From Burkholderia sp. HI2500 (GTDB lineage Bacteria > Pseudomonadota > Gammaproteobacteria > Burkholderiales > Burkholderiaceae): a stretch of DNA of 64,000 bases. Position 1 is the stretch's first letter. Each line of letters opens with the position of its first letter. Below, in pieces: positions 48,944 through 61,593 of this stretch. The position numbers were made by a program, and so were the translations under genes. Below the pieces are notes generated by a model. It saw only the letters and a program-made list of their open reading frames with translations, was not told the DNA's origin and searched no databases. The DNA is taken from the NCBI RefSeq assembly GCF_002223055.1, contig NZ_NKFL01000006.1, positions 1,674,001-1,738,000 of the forward strand, written 5' to 3'.

Positions 48944-51160
48944 TCACGGTTTCCAGCGATACATCAGCACCTTGCCGCGTGCGTCTTCCTCGACGAACAC
49001 GAGGTACTCGCCGTTCTCGCGCCGGAACGCGCTGATGCCGAACGGCACGTCGACCCAGCCGGACGCCTTGCCGACCTCGGCGCCCGGGCTCATCACGCCC
49101 ACTTCCTTGCCGGTTTCCTTGTCGTACACGTGGATCTTGCCGACCGGCTCCACCCCGAACAGGTAGCGGCCCTCGACCGTGAGCCCGATCAGGTCGAAGA
49201 TCGGCTTCGCGTCGAGCTGCCACGGCAGCGCGACCTGGTAACGCACGACCGGCGAGCCCGTCGACCACTTGTCGAAGCGGATCAGCACGCGCCCCACTTC
49301 CTTGTTGATGCCCGGCTGCGGCGGCGCGTCGGCCGTGTAGCCGGTCACGTACAGCGTGTCGGTCTGCGGCTCGTAGATCGCGCGGCGCAACTGCGTGAAC
49401 GGCTGCGGCATCGGATAGGTCGTGACCTTGTCGTACGAGTAGATCGGGTTGCCGGCCTTGTCGACGCCGCCGTACTGGAAGCGGTGGATGCCGCGCACGT
49501 CGCTGGTGCGCCAGATGTCGCCCTTCGTGTCGACCCACCAGCCCCAGCCGCCCGCCTTCGCCTTGCCCGTCGTGTTGATCTCGGCCTCGTCGGCATCGAT
49601 CCGGCCGTTGCCGTTCGCGTCGCGCCACAGCCAGTCGCCGCCCGGCGGCTTGTTCGGCACCTTGTCGACCGGTCGCGCACGCCCCGCGATCAGGCCCGAC
49701 GGAATCGCGACCTCGCCGTCGCGCTTCGCGTCGAAGCGGTAGATCTTCAGGTGATCGGCGTACATGTCGGTCAGGTACAGGAACGTGCGGCCGTCGAGGC
49801 GCCGTGCGAACGGCATGCCGGGATACTGGTCCGTGTGGAACACGGGATCGTCCGGATACTTGAAGCGGTTCGACAGGAAGCCGACGTATTTCCAGTCCTG
49901 GCCCGGCGGCTTCGACAGGTCGAGCTCGAAGCGCTTGTTGCCCGTGTACACGCTGTTCGGCCGCGCCGGGTCGAGCCACGCGCCGTCGACGAACAGCAGC
50001 CCCTGCACCTGCCAGCGCTGCTTGCCGTCCGGCGTGTAGCTTTCGAGCACCGCGCCGAGCCCTGCGCCGATCGTGTCGTGGCGCGGCCCGATGCCGTTCA
50101 TCGACACGTAGATGTTGCCCGCGCGGTCGACCCCGACGCCCGTCAGCCCGTTGAAGCGCTGCGGCCCCGGCCGGCCCGGCACCGGGCCCGCGAAGATGCC
50201 GCCGCGCTCGCCGAGCGTGCCCGACGGCGCATAACCCTTGCCGCCTTTCGAGAAGATCAGGATCTGCTGGCGCGGCCCGTTGTCCGCCACCAGCACGCGC
50301 CCTTTCGCGTCGACGGCCACGTCCACCGCGTCGGTGCCTTCCGGCAGCGCGGGCGCGTCGTCGAGCTTGCGGCCGTCCGCGCGCACGTGCACGAGGTGCG
50401 CGGGCCCGTTGAGCGTATCCGTGAGCAGCCACAGCGTGCCGTCGCCCGCGAGTGCGAGGCGGCCCGGCTCGTGCGCGCTCCACGTGCCCTTCTGCTGCAT
50501 GGTCTCCGCGTCGTACACGTTCACCGCGTCGCGCGACGGATTCGTCGCGAACAGCGTCTTGTCGTCGGCTGCGAGGCCGCCGACTTCCGCCTTCTGCTCG
50601 CCCACTTCCGAGCGCGCGGGCGCCGCGACCTCGTTCATCATCATGAAGCTCGCGGCCATCCGCGCGCGGCCGGTGTCCGCGCGGCCGCCCGGCGCGACCT
50701 GCGGCGCCGCACGGAACGGCGCGGGCTGCTTCAGGTCGCCGATCGTGCGACGCGAGATGCCGAACCACTGCTTGCCCTTGTCCGGCCAGATGCCGGGCGA
50801 CTGCAGGTGGCCGCGCTCGTTGCCGACACCGATCGCGACATACGCGTACTTGCTGTTCACCGCGATCGCGCTGCCGCCGAGGTTGCCCCAGCCGTGCGTG
50901 CCGCCGGCGAAGCCGAGCATCTTCCCGTCCTGGTAGACGCTCGCCTCGGCCCCGCTCTCGTCCCACGGCGCATTCGTATACACCTTGCCTTCAGGCGTCA
51001 CCGCGATCGCGCGGATGTCGATCTGCGTCCAGCTGCCGTCGCCATAGCCGAACGTATTGCCGATCCACGACGTCGTCGCGGGCAACACCGTTTCGGCCGG
51101 TGCGGCGCTCGTCAGCAGCGTCACGCATACCGTCATGCCTACCAGAATCAGACGTCGCAA
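48944..51160 (-). CDS. bceP: Secreted beta-propeller-like protein of the EPS cluster, BceP
   Basis: A 738-residue exported protein. The N-terminus RRLILVGMTVCVTLLTSAAPA is a signal peptide. Repeated blades of NHL/SMP-30 type are visible (GLTGVGVDRAGNIYVSMNG, AVDVAVDAKGRVLVADNG, IDIRAIAVTPEGKVYTNA). Near residue 530, DANGNGRIDADEAE fits an EF-hand/dockerin-like calcium loop. Its role in cepacian production is not defined; a lyase or polymer-binding role is possible. The TTG at 51160 is chosen because GGAGA lies about 6 nt before it; another TTG eight codons upstream is open. Confidence 0.72.
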   Translation of the reverse strand: MRRLILVGMTVCVTLLTSAAPAETVLPATTSWIGNTFGYGDGSWTQIDIRAIAVTPEGKVYTNAPWDESGAEASVYQDGKMLGFAGGTHGWGNLGGSAIAVNSKYAYVAIGVGNERGHLQSPGIWPDKGKQWFGISRRTIGDLKQPAPFRAAPQVAPGGRADTGRARMAASFMMMNEVAAPARSEVGEQKAEVGGLAADDKTLFATNPSRDAVNVYDAETMQQKGTWSAHEPGRLALAGDGTLWLLTDTLNGPAHLVHVRADGRKLDDAPALPEGTDAVDVAVDAKGRVLVADNGPRQQILIFSKGGKGYAPSGTLGERGGIFAGPVPGRPGPQRFNGLTGVGVDRAGNIYVSMNGIGPRHDTIGAGLGAVLESYTPDGKQRWQVQGLLFVDGAWLDPARPNSVYTGNKRFELDLSKPPGQDWKYVGFLSNRFKYPDDPVFHTDQYPGMPFARRLDGRTFLYLTDMYADHLKIYRFDAKRDGEVAIPSGLIAGRARPVDKVPNKPPGGDWLWRDANGNGRIDADEAEINTTGKAKAGGWGWWVDTKGDIWRTSDVRGIHRFQYGGVDKAGNPIYSYDKVTTYPMPQPFTQLRRAIYEPQTDTLYVTGYTADAPPQPGINKEVGRVLIRFDKWSTGSPVVRYQVALPWQLDAKPIFDLIGLTVEGRYLFGVEPVGKIHVYDKETGKEVGVMSPGAEVGKASGWVDVPFGISAFRRENGEYLVFVEEDARGKVLMYRWKP

Positions 51161-51635
51161 TGCGCTTCTCCATACTTGATGCAACAGCGGCCGGGCCGCC
51201 GCAAGGACTGCCGCCGGCGCACCCTGTCGCTAAATGGGTTTCAAACGTCGCGATGCAGGTTACAAGCAAAAATAATCACAAGAAATTTGGAAATATTTGG
51301 GGATGTTTCCGCGTGAAATATCGAACCGGAACAGAGCCGAAAAGGCGCCCGAAAGCGGCAATAACGACCGCCCTTCGGTTTCCGCCCCGTAGAAAATGCC
51401 GCCTTCCACCGCCTGACGGGGCCGCCCGGGCGCCGACCTTTCATCCCGCGACAGGAATAATCGGCATTTGGATATTTGCCGTCAGATAAATGACGCGCGT
51501 TTTTTTGCCGATTTCTTTTCCCTAGAATCGATTTCGATTCGATATTTCATTTAATGGCATGCATTACGTTCACGTTTACGCATCGGATGTGCGACACGCC
51601 CCGGCTCACGTCGCGCGTCGCGAAGGAGCGGCGCG
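51161..51635. promoter_or_regulatory. Divergent bceP/bceO control region
   Basis: About 475 bp between divergent units with no gene. It has AT-rich patches at 51260-51310 (toward bceP) and 51460-51560 (toward bceO). GAATCGA (51525-51531) and TCGATTC (51534-51540) form a palindrome that overlaps a TAGAAT (51523-51528) resembling a -10 box, so a regulator bound there could control bceO-N-M. Confidence 0.4.
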
Positions 51636-54740
<3,105 letters not shown>

Positions 54741-54766
54741 GCCGGGCGATTTGCATCGACACCAAA

Positions 54767-54802
54767 ACGAAGGGCCGGTCACGCAAGCGACCGGCCCTTC
54801 GT
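54767..54802. terminator. Long perfect hairpin between bceM and metZ
   Basis: A 14-bp perfect stem (54767-54780 with 54789-54802) with an 8-nt loop lies between the convergent ends of bceM and metZ. A on the left gives a short T-rich tail on the minus strand (CGTTTTGG), so it may terminate metZ at least; for the plus strand the T run is missing. A second inverted repeat (CACGTCACG at 54821-54829 with CGTGACGTG at 54835-54843) lies next to the metZ stop. Confidence 0.6.
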
Positions 54803-54849
54803 CCATGCGTCACGTCAAATCACGTCACGACATGCGTGACGTGCCGCGT

Positions 54850-56040
54850 TCAGCCTTCCAGCCCGCGCGCGAGATCCTTGCGCAGGTCGCCTGCGTCTTC
54901 GAGGCCGACCGACAAGCGGATCAACCCTTCGCTGATCCCTGCTGCCGCACGCGCTTCCGGCGTGATGCGGCCGTGCGTGGTCGTCGCCGGATGGGTGATC
55001 GTCGTGCGCGTATCGCCGAGGTTGCCGGTGATCGAGATCAGCTTCGTGTTGTCGATCACGCGCCACGCATTCGCGCGCTGCTGCTCGGGCGTGTCCCCCT
55101 TCAGCTCGAACGACAGGATCGCGCCGCCCGCCTTCTGCTGACGCTTCGCGAGTTCGTGCTGCGGGTGCGATTCGAGGCCCGGGTGAAACACGCGCGCAAC
55201 CGCCGGATGCGAATCGAGCCAGCGTGCGATTTCCAGCGCATTCGCCGACTGCTTCTCGACGCGCAGCGACAGCGTCTCCATCCCCTTCAGCAGCACCCAC
55301 GCGTTGAACGCCGACAGCGTCGGGCCCGCGCTGCGCACGAACGGGAACACCTTGCCCATGATGAATTCCTTCGAGCCGACCAGCGCGCCGCCGAGCACGC
55401 GGCCCTGCCCGTCGAGGAATTTCGTCGCCGAGTGCATCACGACATCCGCGCCGAGCTTCAGCGGCTGCTGCAGCACCGGGCTGCAGAAACAGTTGTCGAC
55501 GACGAACAGCGCGTTCGACGCCTTCGCGATCTTGCCGATCGCCTCGATGTCGGCCAGTTCGGTCAGCGGGTTCGACGGCGTCTCGAGGAAGAACATCTTC
55601 GTTTCCGGGCGCACCGCTTCCTGCCATGCGTTCAGGTCGGTCGGGTCGACGAAGGTCGTCGTGATCCCGAACTTGCTGAAGATCTGCGAGAACATCCCGA
55701 GCGTCGAGCCGAACAGGCTGCGCGAGCTGACGAGGTGGTCGCCGGCCTGCAGCGCGGCCATCACGACCGACATGATCGCGGCCATCCCCGACGCCGTCGC
55801 GATGCACGCCTCGCCGCCCTCGAGCGCCGCGAGACGCTCCTGGAACATCGTGACGGTCGGGTTCGTGAAGCGCGAATAGGTGAAGTAGTCTTCCGAATTC
55901 GCGAAGCGCTCGGCCGCGTCGGCCGCGCTCTGGAAGCAGAAGCTCGACGTGAGGAACAGCGCTTCCGAGTGCTCGTTGAAGTCGCTGCGCAGCGTGCCCG
56001 CGCGCACGGCAAGCGTGTCGAAGTTGAGGGAGTCGTCCAT
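54850..56040 (-). CDS. metZ: O-succinylhomoserine sulfhydrylase MetZ
   Basis: A 396-residue PLP enzyme of the Cys/Met metabolism family that makes homocysteine from O-succinylhomoserine and sulfide. Marks are YSRFTNPTVTMFQERLAALEGGEA, ATASGMAAIMSV, FLETPSNPL, the PLP-lysine motif DVVMHSATKFLDGQGR, and GLIRLSVGLED near the end. The ATG follows ACGGAAC, and the open frame extends 22 codons further without a site. An upstream SAM-II-like riboswitch and terminator suggest repression when S-adenosylmethionine is high. Confidence 0.92.
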   Translation of the reverse strand: MDDSLNFDTLAVRAGTLRSDFNEHSEALFLTSSFCFQSAADAAERFANSEDYFTYSRFTNPTVTMFQERLAALEGGEACIATASGMAAIMSVVMAALQAGDHLVSSRSLFGSTLGMFSQIFSKFGITTTFVDPTDLNAWQEAVRPETKMFFLETPSNPLTELADIEAIGKIAKASNALFVVDNCFCSPVLQQPLKLGADVVMHSATKFLDGQGRVLGGALVGSKEFIMGKVFPFVRSAGPTLSAFNAWVLLKGMETLSLRVEKQSANALEIARWLDSHPAVARVFHPGLESHPQHELAKRQQKAGGAILSFELKGDTPEQQRANAWRVIDNTKLISITGNLGDTRTTITHPATTTHGRITPEARAAAGISEGLIRLSVGLEDAGDLRKDLARGLEG

Positions 56041-56103
56041 GTTCCGTTTTCCGTATTCGATGGTCGCGCGGGTGGCGCGAACCCAGTCAAAACCAGGCCA
56101 AAA

Positions 56104-56138
56104 CAAAAAGCCCGCTATGCGTCGGCATCAGCGGGCTT
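56104..56138 (-). terminator. Regulatory terminator in metZ leader
   Basis: AAGCCCGCT (minus, 56138-56130) pairs with AGCGGGCTT (56116-56108), followed by a T-rich stretch (TTTGTTT). It is placed between the riboswitch and the metZ start, as a riboswitch expression platform would be. Confidence 0.75.
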
Positions 56139-56182
56139 CGGTGCGGTACGACAGCGATCGACTCGGGCCGGTTGCCACCGGC

Positions 56183-56242
56183 CTTCGCTTTAGCTGTTTT
56201 GGGAAGTCGCCCCGCGTCCGCAAGCTGATATCAAATCGACGC
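56183..56242 (-). promoter_or_regulatory. SAM-II-like riboswitch upstream of metZ
   Basis: On the minus strand GCGTC (56242-56238) pairs with GACGC (56218-56214), enclosing GATTTGATATCAGCTTGCG. This is the SAM-II layout of a P1 stem around a GATTTGA...TTGC loop. About 18 nt later comes AACAGCTAAAGCG (56198-56186), matching the conserved AGCTAAA 3' strand that forms the pseudoknot. The connector contains an extra GGG/CCC mini-hairpin, as in long-loop members. A GGCCGGT/ACCGGCC hairpin (56166-56183) and a terminator follow. Location before metZ fits SAM control of methionine synthesis. Confidence 0.7.
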
Positions 56243-56285
56243 ATGGCGACATCCTATCACGCTTCGTCAAAAGCGTGCGCCGGTG

Positions 56286-57818
56286 TCACTCGACCGACAA
56301 CTGCAGGTTCATCTGCGAGCGTTCGGTGTCGCCGGCCGTGTCGCGATCGGCCTGCGATGCCGGCGTGAGGCGCGCGCGCTCGATCGCATCGAGATACTCG
56401 GGCGTCACGTCGCCGGTGATGTAGTTGCCGTCGAAGCACGACGCCTCGAAGCGTTCGAGCTTCGGGTTGATGTCGCGCACCGCGCGGCGCAGATCGTCGA
56501 CGTCCTGATAGATCAGGTGGTCGGCGCCGATGATCTTCGCGACTTCTTCGTCGGTGCGGCCATGCGCGACCAGTTCGCCGCGCGTCGGCATGTCGATGCC
56601 GTACACGTTCGGGAACTTCACGGGCGGCGCGGCCGACGCGAAGATCACCGACTTCGCGCCCGCATCGCGCGCCATCTGCACGATTTCATGCGAGGTCGTG
56701 CCGCGCACGATCGAATCGTCGACGATCAGCACGTTCTTGTCCTTGAACTCGATGCTCATCGCATTGAGCTTCTGGCGCACCGACTTCTTGCGCACGGCCT
56801 GGCCCGGCATGATGAAGGTACGGCCGACGTAACGGTTCTTGAAGAAGCCTTCGCGATACTCGACGCCGAGCTTCGCGGCGACCTGCATCGCAGCCGGGCG
56901 CGACGAATCGGGAATCGGCATCACGACGTCGATCGGCACGTTCGGCAGCTCGCGCTTGATCTTCTCGGCGAGATAGTCGCCCATGCGCAGGCGCACGTTG
57001 TAGACCGGCACGCCATCGAGACACGAATCCGGGCGCGCGAGGTACACGTATTCGAACATGCACGGATTCAGCGTCGGCTGCTCCGCGCACTGCTGGCTGT
57101 GGAAGTTGCCGGCCGGATCGATGAAGATCGCTTCGCCCGGCTGCACGTCGCGGACGAATTCGAAACCGATGCCTTCGACGGCCACCGACTCCGATGCGAC
57201 CATCCATTCGGTGCCGTTTTCGGTCTCGAGCTTGCCGATGCACAGCGGGCGGATGCCGAACGGATCGCGGAACGCGAGCAGGCCGTAGCCGGCGATCAGC
57301 GACACGATCGCGTACGAACCCTGCAGGCGGCGATGCACGCCCGACACGGCCTTGAACACCGAGGCCGGATCGAGCTCGAGGCCCGTGGTCGACAGTTGCA
57401 GCTCGTGTGCGAACACGTTGAGCAGCACTTCGCTGTCGGAATTGGTGTTGATGTGCCGGCGGTCGATCCGGAACATCTCGTCCTTCAGTTGCTGCCAGTT
57501 CGTCAGGTTGCCGTTGTGCGCGAGGATGATCCCGAACGGCGCGTTCACGTAGAACGGTTGCGCCTCGGCTTCGCTCGACGCCGAGCCGGCGGTCGGGTAG
57601 CGCACCTGGCCGATGCCGTAGGTGCCGGGCAGGCTGCGCATGTTGCGCGTGCGGAACACGTCGCGCACCATGCCGTTCGCCTTGTACATGTGGAAATTGC
57701 TGCCGTCCGCCGTCGCGATGCCCGCCGCGTCCTGACCGCGATGCTGCAGCAGCAGCAGGCTGTCATAGATCAGCTGGTTGACCGGGGATTGGGAGATAAC
57801 GCCTACGATGCCGCACAT
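56286..57818 (-). CDS. purF: Amidophosphoribosyltransferase PurF
   Basis: A 510-residue first enzyme of de novo purine synthesis. The N-terminal glutaminase has Cys2 as nucleophile after Met removal (MCGIVGV) and IILAHNGNLTN. The C-terminal phosphoribosyltransferase domain carries VLIVDDSIVRGTTS, the PRPP motif. Length is normal. It ends the folC-dedD-cvpA-purF run, as in many beta- and gammaproteobacteria. Confidence 0.96.
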   Translation of the reverse strand: MCGIVGVISQSPVNQLIYDSLLLLQHRGQDAAGIATADGSNFHMYKANGMVRDVFRTRNMRSLPGTYGIGQVRYPTAGSASSEAEAQPFYVNAPFGIILAHNGNLTNWQQLKDEMFRIDRRHINTNSDSEVLLNVFAHELQLSTTGLELDPASVFKAVSGVHRRLQGSYAIVSLIAGYGLLAFRDPFGIRPLCIGKLETENGTEWMVASESVAVEGIGFEFVRDVQPGEAIFIDPAGNFHSQQCAEQPTLNPCMFEYVYLARPDSCLDGVPVYNVRLRMGDYLAEKIKRELPNVPIDVVMPIPDSSRPAAMQVAAKLGVEYREGFFKNRYVGRTFIMPGQAVRKKSVRQKLNAMSIEFKDKNVLIVDDSIVRGTTSHEIVQMARDAGAKSVIFASAAPPVKFPNVYGIDMPTRGELVAHGRTDEEVAKIIGADHLIYQDVDDLRRAVRDINPKLERFEASCFDGNYITGDVTPEYLDAIERARLTPASQADRDTAGDTERSQMNLQLSVE

Positions 57819-57869
57819 GGCATGTCCTTCAGAATGACAAAATCGGTTCCGTCCTGCCCGGCCGCGTCG

Positions 57870-58364
57870 TCACACGCGTACGTACTGGGCCATGCCGTCG
57901 GGCAGGAGCTGCTTCAGCTCGTGCACGCCCTGTTCGGCGAAAGGACGCAATAGCGCATTGCGCCAGAATTCCTGTTTGGGCAGTTCGGTCAGCCCCGCCG
58001 CCGCGACCAGCAGCACCACCAGCACGCAGCCGCGGACGAGCCCGAACATCATGCCCAGCGAGCGGTCGACGCCGCCCAGGCCACTCGCCTGCGCGATCCG
58101 CGACAGCAGCGCGTTCGCCACGCCGGCGACCAGCACCACGCCGATCACGACCAACGCGAAGGCGATCACCCACTGCGTCAGCGCACCACCCGGCCAGTTC
58201 GCCGGGATATACGGCACGACCAGTCCGACGTAGCGGCCCGCGATCACGATCGCCGCGATCCAGCCGATCAGCCCGAAAATCTCGGACACGAAACCGCGCC
58301 ACGCGCCACGCAGCGCAGACAACGCGATCACCGCCAATACAGCGTAGTCGAAAGCCGTCAGCAT
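57870..58364 (-). CDS. cvpA: CvpA-family membrane protein
   Basis: A 164-residue inner-membrane protein with four hydrophobic segments (YAVLAVIALSALRG, IFGLIGWIAAIVIAG, WVIAFALVVIGVVLV, LVRGCVLVVLLVAAAGLT). The family is linked to colicin V production and envelope stress tolerance. Its position immediately before purF is the classic arrangement. It starts 6 nt after the dedD-like gene. Confidence 0.9.
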   Translation of the reverse strand: MLTAFDYAVLAVIALSALRGAWRGFVSEIFGLIGWIAAIVIAGRYVGLVVPYIPANWPGGALTQWVIAFALVVIGVVLVAGVANALLSRIAQASGLGGVDRSLGMMFGLVRGCVLVVLLVAAAGLTELPKQEFWRNALLRPFAEQGVHELKQLLPDGMAQYVRV

Positions 58365-58370
58365 CGTGCG

Positions 58371-59216
58371 TTACTGCGTCAGACCGGCTTCGCGCACCTT
58401 CGCGATCGCGGCGGAAGCCGCCGCACGATCCGCGAACGGGCCCGCACGCAACAGTGTAGCCGTGCTGCCGTCTGCCTGCTTGCGATGCTCGACATATGCG
58501 GGCACACCCGCCGATTTCAATTTGGTGGCCCACGACCGGGCCGTCGCGTCGTCCTTGAACGAACCGAGCTGCACCGCGAAACGCGCACCGGCCGGCGACG
58601 ACGGCGACGAAGCGTCGCTGCTGTCCGGGCTGGCGGCGTCGGCATGCGCGACGGCCGCGGGCGCGGGCGCAGGCTTCGGCGCGGCCGGCTTCGCCACGGG
58701 GGCGGCCGGTTTCGGCGCGGGCTTCGGCGGCGTCACGCTCGCCGTGGTCGTGGTATCGGGTTTCGCGGCCGGCTTGTCGGCATCCTTCGGCGCGGGCGCC
58801 GGTGCAGCCGCAACGGCGACATCGGATGCCGGCGGTTCGTCGTGCGCGACGCCTGCCTGTACGTCGGACGCGTCATCGTCGCGCGGTGCGACCGCCTGGT
58901 GCGCGGGCCGGTTCGGAATGTCGATGGCGATGTCGTCCGTGACCGGCTTCGGGTGCGAGTCGAGCACCATCGGCAACACGATCACGGCGGCGACGACGAG
59001 CGCGATCGCGCCGACGAGGCGACGGCGCGCGCGTTGCTTTTCTGGAAGGGTCGGATCGAGGAGCAGCGCGTCCGATTCCGGACGCTCGGTGCGGCGCGAG
59101 CGTCGCTCGACGCGTTCAGTGGTGCGCTCCGTGCGCACGTTCCGGGAGGTCCCGGTGCGACCGCCGCGCCGCGGGGGCGCGTCGTCGTCTTTCTTGCCGA
59201 ACGAGAAAATTCCCAT
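58371..59216 (-). CDS. dedD: SPOR-domain protein (DedD-like)
   Basis: A 281-residue bitopic protein. A charged cytoplasmic N-terminus rich in Arg/Glu (1-65) precedes one membrane helix (LVGAIALVVAAVIVLPMVL). A long Ala/Pro/Lys-rich linker (about 110-200) leads to a C-terminal SPOR domain (FAVQLGSFKDDATARSWATKLKSAGVPAYVE) that binds denuded septal peptidoglycan. This order is that of DedD. It lies between folC and cvpA. Confidence 0.85.
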   Translation of the reverse strand: MGIFSFGKKDDDAPPRRGGRTGTSRNVRTERTTERVERRSRRTERPESDALLLDPTLPEKQRARRRLVGAIALVVAAVIVLPMVLDSHPKPVTDDIAIDIPNRPAHQAVAPRDDDASDVQAGVAHDEPPASDVAVAAAPAPAPKDADKPAAKPDTTTTASVTPPKPAPKPAAPVAKPAAPKPAPAPAAVAHADAASPDSSDASSPSSPAGARFAVQLGSFKDDATARSWATKLKSAGVPAYVEHRKQADGSTATLLRAGPFADRAAASAAIAKVREAGLTQ

Positions 59217-59245
59217 GAATGGCTGAGTCCGAAACTGCCCGTCAG

Positions 59246-60556
59246 TCAGTGTTGCTGCGATTTACGGTAGGCCAGCACGCCGGCAACCGTATGGAAACTG
59301 CCGAAAACCACGATTCTATCATTCTCGGATGCTCTTTTTAGTGCATCACGAAACGCTTCGGCAGGCGACGTGTAACGCGTGACGCTCGAATCGGGCCCCT
59401 CCTCCACGCCGGCCTTGCGCAGCGCGGCTTCGAGCTGCTCCGCGGAGGCCGCGCGCGGCAGCGGCAAGTCGGTCACGCACCAGTGGTCGATCTCGCCCTT
59501 CAGGTGCTGCAGCACGCCGTCGATGTCCTTGTCGTGCATCGCGCCGAACACCGCGTACGTGTACGGGAAGAAGCCCATGTTGCCGAGGTTCTGCTCGAGC
59601 ACGGCCGACGCATGCGGGTTGTGCGCGACGTCGAGCACGATCGCCGGCTTGCCGGGCAGCACCTGGAAGCGCCCCGGCAGCTCGACGTTAGCGAGGCCGA
59701 GCCGGATGTCCTGCGCGGACACCGGCAGCACCGGACGCAGCGCTTCGAGCGCGGCGAGCGCGGCCGACGCATTGATCAGCTGATTCGCCCCGCGCAGCGC
59801 CGGGTACGCAAGCGCCGGATAGCGCTTCTCGCGGCCGAGGTAGCTCCACTGCTGGCGCTCCGCGCCTGCCTGCGCCTCGTAGCGGAAATCGCGGCCGACC
59901 AGCCACAGGTCGGCGCCGATCGCTTCGGCGTGGTCGATCAGCGTTTGCGGCGCGGCCGGATCGCCGCAGATCGCCGGCTTGCCGGCGCGGAAGATCCCGG
60001 CCTTCTCGAACGCGATCTTCTCGCGCGTATCGCCGAGGTATTCGGTGTGGTCGATGTCGATGCTCGTGACGATCGCGCAATCGGTATCGATGATGTTGAC
60101 CGCGTCGAGCCGGCCGCCGAGGCCGACTTCGAGGATCACCGCGTCGAGCCCGCGCGAGGCGAACAGGTGCAGGATCGCGAGCGTCGTGAATTCGAAGTAC
60201 GTGAGCGACACCGGCTCGGGCAGCGACGTGCGCGCGGCTTCGACGGCCTCGAAGTGCGGCAGCAGTTCGTCATCGGTGACGTTCTGCCCGTTCACGCGCG
60301 CGCGCTCGTTGAATTCGAGCAGGTGCGGCGACGTGTGGCAGCCGACCTTGTAGCCGGCGCGCACGAGGATCGTCTCGAGGAACGCGCAGGTCGAGCCCTT
60401 GCCGTTCGTGCCGCCGACGGTGATGACGGGGCACGCGAATTCGAGCTGCAGCGCCGCCTTGACCTGCCCGATGCGGGTCAGGCCCATGTCGATGCCGACC
60501 GGGTGCGCGCGTTCGAGATGCGAAAGCCACGCGTCGAGAGTGGGAAAAGTGCTCAT
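59246..60556 (-). CDS. folC: Dihydrofolate/folylpolyglutamate synthase FolC
   Basis: A 436-residue Mur-ligase-type enzyme that adds glutamate to dihydropteroate and folates. The ATP loop VGGTNGKGSTCAFLE is near residue 50. TSPHLLEFNERARVNG, VGLGGRLDAVN, TSIDIDHTEYLG and VLDVAHNPHAS are family blocks. A terminator for accD stands just 34 nt before the start. Confidence 0.94.
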   Translation of the reverse strand: MSTFPTLDAWLSHLERAHPVGIDMGLTRIGQVKAALQLEFACPVITVGGTNGKGSTCAFLETILVRAGYKVGCHTSPHLLEFNERARVNGQNVTDDELLPHFEAVEAARTSLPEPVSLTYFEFTTLAILHLFASRGLDAVILEVGLGGRLDAVNIIDTDCAIVTSIDIDHTEYLGDTREKIAFEKAGIFRAGKPAICGDPAAPQTLIDHAEAIGADLWLVGRDFRYEAQAGAERQQWSYLGREKRYPALAYPALRGANQLINASAALAALEALRPVLPVSAQDIRLGLANVELPGRFQVLPGKPAIVLDVAHNPHASAVLEQNLGNMGFFPYTYAVFGAMHDKDIDGVLQHLKGEIDHWCVTDLPLPRAASAEQLEAALRKAGVEEGPDSSVTRYTSPAEAFRDALKRASENDRIVVFGSFHTVAGVLAYRKSQQH

Positions 60557-60590
60557 CGGTTCAAATCTGGATCGGGATCGCCACTACGCC

Positions 60591-60634
60591 AAAAAACGAA
60601 GCGCGTCGCCTGACGCTGAAGCCAGGCGACGCGC
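60591..60634 (-). terminator. Intrinsic terminator between accD and folC
   Basis: A perfect 12-bp stem (GCGCGTCGCCTG, 60601-60612 with 60623-60634) is followed on the minus strand by TTCGTTTTTT. It ends the trp-accD transcript only 34 nt before folC. Confidence 0.88.
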
Positions 60635-60656
60635 AGTGTTCACAACCTCGCGCCGG

Positions 60657-61529
<873 letters not shown>

Positions 61530-61593
61530 CGTATGGTTTCCTGTTCCGTGGCGGGGCGGGCCAACCGGCCCGCTCCCGCTTCCTGTGTTGTGT

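Noticed and set aside
54767..54802. Mobile-element terminal inverted repeat
   Set aside because: It is a single hairpin between convergent genes with no transposase or target duplication; a terminator is simpler.
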